A program made the position numbers and the translations under genes. Below the pieces are notes generated by a model. It saw only the letters and a list, made by a program, of their open reading frames with translations, was not told the DNA's origin and made no database searches. DNA of 64,000 nucleotides from Muricea muricata (Eukaryota; Cnidaria; Anthozoa; Malacalcyonacea; Plexauridae): NCBI GenBank assembly GCA_963855995.1, contig OY979730.1:3720501-3784500 (forward strand), read 5' to 3'. This document shows positions 24,313 through 54,223 of the stretch, in pieces; within the stretch, counting starts at the first letter, position 1, and each line of letters begins with the position of its first letter.

Positions 24313-27300
24313 TTTCTTGACTTGACGTGAGACGTTTCTCAGATGAATGAAGCAACAGTCAGTAAACGTTGTGAGGAGCGCTGGCCTTGTCCAACTATCA
24401 AGTGTCAAATGTCATTGACTGTATCAATCAACTGACAGTCATTAATAACAACATACACGCCTCATTTGGCAGCATAAATATGCATACCATTACCTATGCT
24501 CAATCATTGACATGTATTCAGTATTTAAAGCCGAACGTGGTAGTGTTGCAGTCACAGTGATTTTAGTGTAACACTAAAATTAGTGAATTGTCGCCGTGAT
24601 CTTTAAACATATTGTAGTGACTAATAGTCTAATACTGTCACAAATCTGAATTCTTTGAGCTGCTTAATGAAACGGAAAAATGCAAATTTTGGACGCATGC
24701 CACAGAATTGGGAGGGACGCACCGGCGCAGTGCCGAGTTTATGCTTAACGGACCTTGATCAGTTTGCTGATATTCCAGCTGAGAATTGAAAGGAAATACC
24801 CACCGGATTTGCAGTGAATATTTTTGAGAACTTTACATGGATATTGCTTTACCTATTTCATTTTCGCAAGAGAAACCAACCTCAACTAATTCAGTTTGTG
24901 CTAGAAAATATTTGCTGAGCAAATTATTACCCAAAGGGTTAGAGAACGTTTCTGCGTACTGCACACTCAGCTGCTAGACACAGTAATATCTGCGCACATT
25001 ATCCACTAACAAAGAATTCTATACTCAAAATTTTGTCAACTTACTTATTTTTCGTTAACTATATAGTCTACGTTAATCTTGCGAAAGGCTTAAAATTAAA
25101 TGCCACATCCCGAGTCAGTTATGTGGAGTGTATTATCATAAGCCGCTACGATGATTGTGCACCAATGGCTTGTGAACCAATGACTCTAGGGTAGAGGTAA
25201 ATATAGTGTAGTCTGGGAGCTATAACAGCGGTGGACATGGGCAGTTAGAGTTTGCAACCTAAACCAGTTTCAGCCCTGCGATAGTGTGACAACTTCATTG
25301 GCTTCAAGCATGAAACCGCAATGCAAATCACCGAAGCGTCCACTCCAGCCTGTACAAACTTGCTGGAAAACGTTTCAAAAAGAGTTTTTAATGACGTTCT
25401 TGCAACTTAAGTAGTGCACGATAACCGTGAAAAATGCTGCATTTTACCGGTGATTTATAAATATGTTGTTATAATGACATAAACCAGTAAAGCAATACTG
25501 GAATGCCTAGCTTCAGTGGCTTTGATTCAACACAAAGCATTTGCATAATTATGTCTATACATTAATGGCCGTACTTTTATTTTCGTAAAATATGCGCTCT
25601 ACATTTTCAGTACTCTATTTAAATTCTATAAATCTGAAACCTATCATATTTAATATGATAATTCCCAAAGAAAAACATTTATTTTTTCAGTTTATTCAGT
25701 ACTGTAGTGGGCTTTGTTTTTGATCCTATGATATAGCAACAGTTTTAAACTGACGTGCTTGCCTCTTTGATTCATGTTGAATACAGTGACCAATAATATT
25801 CACTATAGACAATTATATATGAATGCCTATGGCCATGTTATATGCGTTTATGTCGCTTATTAAAATGACTTATGTTGGATCTGCATTGACCTGTTGCTCT
25901 AGTACACGTGCAATTAATTATATTTAGAAATCTCTAAATTTGTTGATCATGAGGAAACTCTTGCACAGTAGAGCAATGGTGGAATGTTGTGAAAGCACTT
26001 GATATAAATTGTTACGGTGCAAGTCAGTCATGCATGTTGTTATGTTAATGAAATATGCTGTCAAAATTTTCCCGCTGGAGTTCGAGAACAGTACGCCTCA
26101 TTATCGCGATCGAATATTCGCTTGATCTCTTTCAGTCCAGTCTCAAAAACAATCCAGATTGTTTTTGGATCGATGGAGCAAAACTAATTGCTTTGAACGA
26201 CAAAACACTCTCAGTCTTAACATGCAATAGCGCTTATACAGACGCCATCCGATTGACTCAAATAACGAAGGCTAAGGATGGATTCACACCAGTGCGAAAT
26301 AATTAAGGTTAAACAAGCTGGGGGATACGTAGGTCAATAGGGCAAGCATTTTTTGGCGGTAGACGCGCCCCTATTAAGGTAACTCGTATCCAGGCTCTGG
26401 ACACGAGGTTGCTATCTTGGTTGTCGCCCAAAGCTGAAGTTTCGAGATTCACGAAGGTGCTATTGTTTACGATACTTGTGGTATAGCGATTGGTTCTGAT
26501 CGTCGGTCAAACCATATCCCACCGTGCTAGTCGGTGTATTTTTTCTAAATTTATTTCTGCTCTTTTGTTTATTTCCTTAACTATAATATTCCCTTTGGCC
26601 TGGACAAGATTCTAAAAGAAATAAGTAAGGTCTATCTTGACACAATGCGATTTGTCGTAAGGCATACCCTGGTGCATGTGATCGAATAACTGAACACGTG
26701 TAAAAACGTCAGTTGTTACATTTACGCTGTCAGAGGAAGGGCAAAAATCGGGCATCAGCATTATAAAAAGACAGGATTAAGTTTCATACGCCAAAATGAC
26801 AATCGTCGTCGGGCTCTTTATATAGCATAAATCTCTCCTTCTCGGTTTTAACTTATACTTAAAATCCAACCTGCACACAATGAGCTATCGACTGAGCTAT
26901 ATGAGGCACAGGTAACTTTTGCTCAGCCGAAAGATTTGAAATTAAACAATGCGTGAAGATTTGTATATCATATTAAATTTGGCAACTCAACATTTTAAGT
27001 AGCTACATGCATTACAACTAAATGTTTAGCTGCAAGAAGATTGTTATCATTAATTTAAGATTACACAATCATTGAAATATTGGTCTTTTGGCAATACAAT
27101 CAAGAAGCTAACGATGGAACACACTTTTTTGCTTGCACCTCTAAATAGACCACAGGGTGAAATTTGTCAATGGCCTAGAAGTAGGAATTCGTTCCATAAT
27201 CACCAAACTACATAAAACTCTGTCATTTGGTGGTACCAAGAAATTCTTTGCCGCAAAACAGTCAAATTCATATTGCTTTTTTTCGGTTTTCCTATTAAAC

Positions 27301-28086
27301 CTCATTGGAAGTGTAAAATTTTAAGCTTGTTTAAAACAAAAATGACCAGCATTATTAAAAATGTTACAAAAAACTACTTATGACACATTTAGATAGTGAC
27401 CCTGATTTTTAATGTGATTTTTGAGTTATTAAAATAGGCCAAAGTCCCACTAAAAAAACTGGGTACTAGGGAGAAAACACGTTTCAACAGCTCAAAACTC
27501 TTTAAGAACTTAAAAATCATTGTAACCATTTTAATTTCCTGTATGTGGTTTTTTGTAAACTTTCTAATGATGCAGGTTATTTTTGTTAACTAAATCCAAA
27601 ATTTTACATTTTTTAACTGATAGTAGTTTTAGTAGGAAAATTGGAGCAACTGCAAAGGAACTTTGAAACAAGTATTTGATTTTGTATTAATAATATAATA
27701 CTGTAACCTCACACATTTCAGAAGTTTAGAAAGTTTCATTTTATAGGAACGAAACTGAAAGATAGGAATTTCACCCTGTGGTCTAAAAGTGTCCACATGG
27801 CGGCGGTGTACTATAAATAGTCTAACCAACTGACAAAAATGAATAACTAAATCAGATTAGATTCCAACAAATACGTTATGTTTGATTTCTGGTAATTTGC
27901 AAAGCGCTAGCTCGGACCGATAGAATCCGTTTAAGATATCTAAAGATTCGACAAGACAAATCCTATCAGTTGATTCGTCTGCGATAATTATACTGGTGCA
28001 ATTCCTGCAAGCAATAAAGTGCAGTACGTGACAGTTTTAGGGAAAAACGTTGTAATAATTTCAGGTTATACAACGCTTACAGAAAT
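24313..28086. other. intergenic between exchanger and CUB/Sushi gene 1
   Basis: This holds the upstream region of the exchanger (minus strand promoter side just above 24312) and the downstream flank of CUB/Sushi gene 1. No protein family was recognised in it; the frame 26055-26306 has no domain features. An inverted-repeat element (27148-27783) is described separately. Confidence 0.5.
27148..27783. mobile_element. MITE-like inverted-repeat element
   Basis: The ends GACCACAGGGTGAAATT (from 27148) and AATTTCACCCTGTGGTC (to 27783) are perfect inverted repeats bordered by TA. The 636-bp interior is AT-rich with no coding capacity. A TA duplication would suit a Tc1/mariner-type MITE, but the flank is too short to prove it. 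Confidence 0.6.
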
Positions 28087-48234
<20,148 letters not shown>

Positions 48235-48315
48235 TTTTGCTCTTTAAAGAAAGAGTATGTTATGGCATTGATTAGGACTTCCGCCTCAACACTTCTGAAA
48301 TGGAAGTAGTTTAGC

Positions 48316-48323
48316 TTTATATA
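48316..48323 (-). promoter_or_regulatory. TATA box of CUB/Sushi gene 1
   Basis: TATATAAA on the minus strand, about 82-90 bases upstream of the ATG at 48234. A start site about 30 bases downstream (near 48288) would leave a 50-base leader. A truncated Gypsy LTR with its own TATA (tataaaat) and an X-box ends at 48408, less than 100 bases further upstream. Confidence 0.6.
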
Positions 48324-48407
48324 CTGTCAAACGCCATAAGCTATCAAAACAACGGGATCTACAAAGTGGTTTTAAGGATTATAGGTTTAGTGTTTTAGGA
48401 CATAACG

Positions 48408-48501
48408 TCTTGCTGTTGCCATAGCAACAGCTATTTTATAGTTCTTACATGACGTATGGACGTCCTACACTAGTTCTTACATGACGTATCGACGTCCTAC
48501 A
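48408..48501 (-). mobile_element. truncated 3' LTR of the Gypsy element
   Basis: It matches the first 94 or so bases of the 5' LTR (TGTAGGACG..., repeated gtaagaact/gacgt blocks, tataaaat, X-box), then diverges at 48408. The rest of the LTR is missing, so a deletion joined it to the gene 1 promoter region. Confidence 0.8.
48415..48428. promoter_or_regulatory. X-box (RFX-type) palindrome in LTR
   Basis: GTTGCCATAGCAAC fits the RFX-family consensus GTNRCC N(0-3) RGYAAC on both strands. The same palindrome occurs in the 5' LTR at about 53919-53932. It is about 180 bases upstream of the gene 1 start codon. Binding is inferred from the consensus only. Confidence 0.6.
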
Positions 48502-48703
48502 CTCACCACTCCTATAACTTGTTGTCCTCTATCGTTTGTTCATACTCGCACTGTCTCGACTACTAATTACAGTCTTTGGTGATCTATTGGTTGATCAGGC
48601 CCGCAGATACAATACCAAGAAAGTAATTTTTAACTTCGATCTTTCTTTTCTTCGGCCGACGTTTTCGTTTCTTGTTGGTCAGGAATTTTCCTGGAATTTT
48701 TAC

Positions 48704-48906
48704 CAGTGGCGGATCCAGGGTAAGTCAAAATAAATTATAGCAGCTCAATTTTAAATTCAAAATAACTTTATAACAATGTCATAGGTTATCAATTTCAAAA
48801 GAATAATATCTAAACAATAAAGTTGCTTTGAAGGTATTTTAAAATGTAAATATATCCTAGAATGAGCTATGGTAATTTATTTTGACTTACGCTAGATCCG
48901 CCACTG
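48704..48906. mobile_element. 203-bp hAT-like MITE, copy 2
   Basis: The same 203-bp family as 35222-35424. Perfect 8-bp duplication atttttac at 48696-48703 and 48907-48914. It is inserted within the 3' part of the Gypsy element, between integrase and 3' LTR, so it is younger than the Gypsy insertion. Confidence 0.92.
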
Positions 48907-49011
48907 ATTTTTACTCTTGTAAAAAGTTTGTAAACTTGTTTTCTAACAGTTAGCGTGTTTATTTGACGGCGAACTTTAAATGTTTTACGTTTATGGACTT
49001 CTTGTGTTCTT

Positions 49012-49611
49012 CTAACACAACAAAGTTTGGTTCATCTCTGGACCGTAACAATTCCACCCGTAAGACGGAGGCATTGGTGGAAGGAATGGTGGCGTTGGGA
49101 ATATTGGGGATAGTAGGGGTATCGGGAAATCGTGGTGGTTGGGAACATTGGGGATGTTGTAGGAAACGGGTTTGTTGGATACATTGGGAACGTTGGGAAT
49201 GTTGTAGAAAACGGGTTTGTTGGATGCATTGGGTGGTTTCTTACTTTTTAAACACGGACACACTTTTGTGACATAGTGAGTGATATCTTGTCTCATACGA
49301 GGCCAAAAAAACCGTTCACAAGCCAAGTCAATGACCCGTTCCGAGCCCAGATGTCCCATTTCCTCGTGCAATTCTTTATAAACTGTTTTACGTAAATGTT
49401 CTGGCAATACAGCTTGATTTACGTTATTAGATACCCGGTATAGAACTCCATCTGTTCCGATTTTGAGTTTATTCCACTCTCGAAGAAGCAGCTGTACCTT
49501 ACGGCTTTCTTGCTTGCGTTCCTGGGGAGATAGGTACGTGTTTCCTAATTTAAATGTTATGACGCGGTTGACATCGGGGTCCTTACTTTGTTCCTTTTTT
49601 AGGTTGGTCAT
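49012..49611 (-). pseudogene. Gypsy integrase N-terminal zinc-binding domain, core lost
   Basis: The H2C2 zinc module is intact (ELHEEMGHLG... FFWPRM... KVCPCLKSK; His/His/Cys/Cys at roughly 84-125). Instead of the rve catalytic core the frame then runs into a Pro/Asn/Phe-rich repeat (PVFYNIPNVPN twice), encoded by a minisatellite at about 49100-49235. The catalytic D,D-35-E domain is therefore absent and integration function is lost. Confidence 0.8.
49100..49235. repeat. GT-rich minisatellite replacing the integrase core
   Basis: Imperfect tandem units containing ttgggaatgttgtag, aaacgggtttgttgga and cattggga. It begins directly at the end of the integrase zinc domain, so it marks an internal deletion or rearrangement of the Gypsy element. 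Confidence 0.7.
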
Positions 49612-50000
49612 ATTTCAGTTGTGTTTATGTATGCGCGATGAGTTTCAGGGGAAAATGGCATTGTGGATGGGATCTCGGATTGTACTTGCAACCCCGAAAC
49701 ACTAGCTTGAACAACGTCACGATTCACCTCTGCACTGCACATTTTCATGTATTCGTCAATTTCGCTCGGCATTCGTGACAATGCGTCAGCATCTCCGTTG
49801 AGTTTCCCGGGACGGTATCGAATATTGAAATTGAAATCAGCCAACTCTCCTATCCATCTCAAACCAGTGGCGTTCAGTCGGGCAGATGTTAAGACGTAGG
49901 TTAGAGGATTGTTATCAGTGAAAACGGTGAACTCGGGGGCGTAATACAAATAATCACGGAATTGGTCCGTTATAGCCCATTTGAGCGCAAGAAATTCCAA
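49608..50000 (-). pseudogene. Gypsy RNase H / connection fragment
   Basis: This continues the RT polyprotein after an in-frame stop at about 50016-50018. It reads MEFLALKWAITDQFRDYLYY, FTVFTDNNPLTYVL and a GELADFNFNIRYRPGKLNGDADALSR block, the conserved end of Ty3/Gypsy RNase H. The residue at the stop would fall just before the LEFLALKWA helix. Confidence 0.85.
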
Positions 50001-50018
50001 TTTGCCCGCGTGGAGGTG

Positions 50019-51434
50019 TTAGTTTTTCTCTGCGTTTGTAAGACTTCGGGAAGCATAGGCGATAACTCGAACTGTTCCTTCCTGCTTTTGGTACAAGACT
50101 GCACCAAGACCGTCTTTCGACGCGTCCGTATGTACTATGTAAGTCCTTTGGTAGTCCGGGTACGCCATCACTGGAGGTGTTATAAGATGATCAATCAGTT
50201 TCTCCAACACCGTCTGATGTTGTTTAGTCCACGCAATTTTTAATGATGATGGAACTTGACCCCTCTTTCCGGTGTCATTCCCTTGCTCTTTATCACTGTC
50301 CGTGTTCGCTGCTCGCGTGACTAGATCATATAGCGGTTTAGCTTTCTGGGCAAAATTTGGTACATACCGGCGGTAATAACTGAGCAAACCGAGTAGTTTT
50401 CGCAGTTCTCCTATTGTTTGTGGTGTTTTGTTCTTAAGACTGGCAACCGCATTAAGATTTTCGGAATCTATTCTGTAGCCTTCTTCCGATACCACTCTAC
50501 CCAGAAATGTTACTTCGCGTTTGAACAGTTTACACTTCTTCTGCTTCAACTTAACTCCATGTTCTCTCAAACGACGTAGCACGGTTCTTAAATGTTCCAC
50601 ATGCTCATCAAATGTTGTACTAAATACGATCACATTATTTAAGTATGGGATGGCAATCTCGTCGCGTAATTCTTCTAAACAGTGTTCCATGAATCTCTGA
50701 AAACTTGCTGGGGGGTTCATGAGTCCGAATGGGATCCTAACCCATTCGTATAGGCCCCACGGCGTCACAAATGCTGTTAAATGCCGACTTGACGGTTCCA
50801 CAAATCCTTGGTGGTAGGCCTTACCCTGATCTAATACACTAAACCACGAATTGCCGCCCAAGCTATCGAGTGTTTCTTGGACCCTTGGTATAGGGTGCCG
50901 GTCGGGAACTGTTCTACGATTGAGTTCCCTATAATCGACACAAAGTCGGAGTGTTCCATCTTTCTTACGGATACAGACCACTGGAGATGAATATGCTGAT
51001 CGAGACTCCTTAATAAACTGTTTATTTAATAGATCTTCGATATACTGCTTTACTTCCGGATAAAGTGGTCTTGGTACTGACACGTAGTTCTTTTGTACTG
51101 GCTCGTTTGTAGTCAAATTAATACCAAGTTCTAGATCGTTGATACAGCCGATATCCTCATCATTTCTTGCAAAGGAGTGGCATTCTTCTCTCAACATAGC
51201 TTTTGCTACTTTACGCTGCTGCTCGGTTAACCCAGTCAGATCAATGTCAGGCAAAAAATCGTCGTCACTTGTATTTTTTTCTTTCGTGGCTCCTTTCTCT
51301 GTCATTGTTACTTGTGATTGAGAGACGGTTGCAGATGTTTCCGTTTCTTCACCTGCGTTTTCTGCAAGCTTCACTTCTACCGGTGTAATAGATTTGACCA
51401 ATTGAAGACTCCCCAGTATCGTATGTTTTCGCAA
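50019..51434 (-). pseudogene. Gypsy reverse transcriptase and start of RNase H
   Basis: 471 codons open. RT blocks: [20 protein letters not shown] (about 150-169), [44 protein letters not shown], then YLNNVIVFS where the family has YxDD. Both catalytic aspartates of that motif are asparagine here (GAT to AAT type changes). RNase H starts with [16 protein letters not shown]. The RT is predicted inactive. Confidence 0.92.
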
Positions 51435-51505
51435 TACAATGTCATGATTAGTCGTATTAATAACATCTATCTTAATTTTCGATGTTGAACCTCGTTTGAC
51501 TGCGG

Positions 51506-52024
51506 TTACCGTTTATGTATAGCTAAACCCTGCGGCCATGGCGTTAATTCATCTGGTTTAAATAAGACTGGCATGGCTTCTTCTACTGGTCCGGTATTTG
51601 CTCTACAATTAACTTGAATTATTCGTTTTGCAGGAATAACAACGTCTCTTTTTGAACTCTTAATGGTACACAGCCTATCAGCCTTTGTTCCTTGTATCAG
51701 CTCAATCAAGTCAAGCAGTACAATTTCATCCAAGTCTTGGAAACTAGCTTGTACTGCCGCGATATGTGTTGATTGGTGACCATCTAATAGATTAACAGGT
51801 TGGACAAGTTCCTCAATGACATTATATCCCATTATATCATTTGTAATTAGAAAGGGTACCATAACCGATGGCTCATCTTTACTGGAAGAAGTCAATCGGA
51901 CTTCTATTTCAACCCAACCGTTGTATGCGATTTTTGTTCCATTAGCCGCTGTCAAGTTTAGTTCCTCGTCAATTAATTCGGAAATATCTCTTACCGTCGC
52001 TTTGTTAAAGAACTTCTCCATCAT
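51506..52024 (-). pseudogene. Gypsy protease C-terminal part and linker
   Basis: This follows the DTGA protease active site (end of the preceding frame) after an in-frame TGA at about 52028-52030. It contains the VMVPFLITNDIMGYNVIEEL block typical of retropepsin C-termini. It ends at a stop caused by a one-base frameshift; the RT frame resumes about 20 bases later. Confidence 0.75.
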
Positions 52025-52030
52025 TTCTCT

Positions 52031-52444
52031 TCACAAAATAGATACTTGTGCACCAGTATCCCACAGTACCTGTGACTCAATGTCATTTAACAAGCATCTC
52101 ACTGTACACCGCCGTCCAACAAGTTTAGCAATCTTTGTATATTCGCTTGGAGTTAAATGGCTTACAAATGTCTTATTTTCGCCGTTTGATCTGTTTTGAC
52201 TTGTCCATGTCAGGTCCCTAAGAGTTTTACAATTATCTTTGTGATGATTCCAGTGCCTTTTCTGACACAGTTTGGAACAGTAAACTACACATTTACATTG
52301 TGAACACCAATACATTGTCATTTGACCATTGTCTTTACCACAGTTACTACATCTTTGGGACCCCATTTTTCCTTCGGCTACTTCCGGCCCCTCTGAGGCA
52401 GCCTCTTGGAGTTTAAAGCACTTCGGCCTTGGTTCTGTCGACAT
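52031..52444 (-). pseudogene. Gypsy frame with MYND zinc finger and protease active site
   Basis: Residues about 31-72 form a MYND-type finger (CSNCGKDNG...YWCSQCKCVVYCS, then CQKRHWNHHKDNC). The retropepsin motif VLWDTGAQVSIL follows at the end. The finger stands between the gag zinc knuckle and protease, in the frame -1 to gag, so a gag-pol frameshift or junction probably lies near 52440-52470. MYND fingers are usually protein-interaction modules; its use in a Gypsy element is unusual. Confidence 0.8.
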
Positions 52445-52470
52445 CCAACTGCATAATGGTTATCACTTCC

Positions 52471-53673
52471 TCAAATATAACAATGAAAACATCTAACATT
52501 TCCAGTCGCCTGGCACTGTGAACATTTTGGAGTGTTCTTTCTCTGGTTTCCAGTCTCTTGTAGTTGTACCCCCTGAGGTGGACTTGCTTGTTCAGTTTCT
52601 TGACTTCTTTCCTTTAACTGACTCTTGACTTGGGCAACCTCTATTTTTAGAGCTTCCAAGGTCTCAAGAATCTTGTCTTGTCCCTTGTCATTCTTTTCCT
52701 CTGCTACCCGTGACACTTGGGCCGACTTTCCACGGTTTTGACTTCTTAACTTTCGAGCACGTTCCTCCTCTGTTGACACAGCATTATTGACTTGTCGAAT
52801 CAGTTCTTCGTCTGATACTGTTGAATCTTTTAGGTACCCCCTAACCCTTACTCTTCCGTTTTCGTCTTGCAATCCAGTTTCAACCGTACGTAGAAAAAGC
52901 TTTTGAACGTGGTCAGTTTCATTAACCAATGTGTCCTCACCTTGATCTTGAGTGCCTGAAAACAGGATTTTCTGCCGTAAATCGAGGGCACGCATAAGGA
53001 ATTCTTGTGGCGACTCTTTTGGGCCTTGACATATTGATGCAAGGCTTTGATACAATTCAGTTGAATTCTTAACACCATAATGGTTTCGGAGAATTTTCCG
53101 TAATCGTTCTAGAGATAAGTCCTTAAAAGTTTCAACATAACTTCGAAGAACCATTCCAGCACTAATTGCACGAATTACCCCATCTACAATTTCTTGCTCT
53201 GAATAACCTTGTTTCAAACCAGAGTCTACTTGCCTTGTTAAAGATGTAAAACTTAACTTATCCTTTTCATCTGGGTGCCCGATCTGTCCGACAATCTTAA
53301 ACTGTCGACGAAATACACTGGTAGATTCCAGCATATTTTTTATGGTAGGGTTTTCCAACTTTTGTGGCACTGGAGACTTTGATTTCTCCCCTGTAACATT
53401 CGTGTCATTCACCACAACACTCGTTTCAGTTACTTCAGGTGTTTCAAAATGACGAGAGCGTAGGCCTTGCAAGAATGCCATTCGTTCTTCATCTGTTTTA
53501 GCCATCAACTCTTTATCGATATATTGGAAAATAACACACACGATTGCACTCCGTCTCTGTTCATCTATTTCAAGTTTAAACTCCTCGGCAATAGCTCTGA
53601 GTGTTTCGTCAGACGCCTGACACAGTTTCATTTGCATGTTTTGTTGTAATTCTTCAGCCATTTTAAAGTCCAA
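52471..53673 (-). pseudogene. Gypsy Gag protein
   Basis: 400 codons. The N-terminal part is helical (MAEELQQNMQMKLCQASDE). The capsid-like middle (FKIVGQIGHPDEKDKLSF, then LSLERLRKILRNHYG, ELYQSLASICQGPKESPQEF) matches the retrotransposon gag pattern. A basic/coiled-coil stretch follows, and the first half of a CCHC knuckle ends the frame: a TGA stands at the position of the second cysteine. The frame after the stop (GSDNHYAVGC) continues the knuckle. Confidence 0.85.
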
Positions 53674-53782
53674 ATACGTAACGTATCAATTTTAAGAATT
53701 CAGCAGAGACCATACTAAAATCATACCTTTTTCCTCGTATCTTTTAACTTTATCAATAAACGTCTCGGTGGGACCTCCAAAT

Positions 53783-54002
53783 TGTTACCCGCACGCCGAG
53801 TTCACAAGTAAATCGAATTACGACAAATAATCAAAAGGATTTATTTATAACAACAATAAAAATCTACAAGAACGTGTTCATACATCGCCATCTTGAATCA
53901 TCTGTCTTTCTTGCTGTTGCCATAGCAACAGCTATTTTATAGTTCTTACATGAAGTATGGACGTCCTACACTAGTTCTTACATTACGTATCGACGTCATA
54001 CA
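53783..54002 (-). mobile_element. 5' LTR of the Gypsy element
   Basis: 220 bp, TGTATGACG...GGTAACA on the minus strand. It contains two gtaagaact/acgtc direct repeats, a TATA box (ctataaaatag), an X-box palindrome and an AATAAA (ataaataaatcc) before its 3' end. It ends immediately before the primer-binding site. Confidence 0.85.
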
Positions 54003-54223
54003 CTTACACGAAAAATGCTTGCCACTCTCGTCCAATGAGCCTTTTTGCGCGTAATACCGTACAAAAGTATACAAAATTCACAAACTTTAAACGACTATAT
54101 TTTCAACTTTTTAGTTCCAACTGTACTAATACGTTTTCCGATTTTAAGAGTTTCCCTAATATAGTGCAATGGTCCACTCTTGCAAGCAAAAATGCATTCC
54201 TTGTCAGTATTAGTGATGACGTT

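Larger units (their letters stand above)
48408..54002 (-). mobile_element. degenerate Ty3/Gypsy LTR retrotransposon
   Basis: 5' LTR 53783-54002 (220 bp, TG...CA). A primer-binding site starts just inside (TGGAGGTCCCACCG, 53779 downward), complementary to a tRNA 3' end I cannot name. Gag, protease, RT/RNase H and the integrase zinc finger follow on the minus strand. A purine-rich tract precedes a truncated 3' LTR (48408-48501). Breaks: stops in the gag zinc knuckle, protease and RNase H, a 1-base frameshift after protease, an altered RT active site and a missing integrase core. It lies between the two CUB/Sushi genes, in the same orientation. Confidence 0.9.

Noticed and set aside
26055-26306. 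83-codon frame between the exchanger and CUB/Sushi gene 1
   Set aside because: No similarity I recognise and no conserved context.
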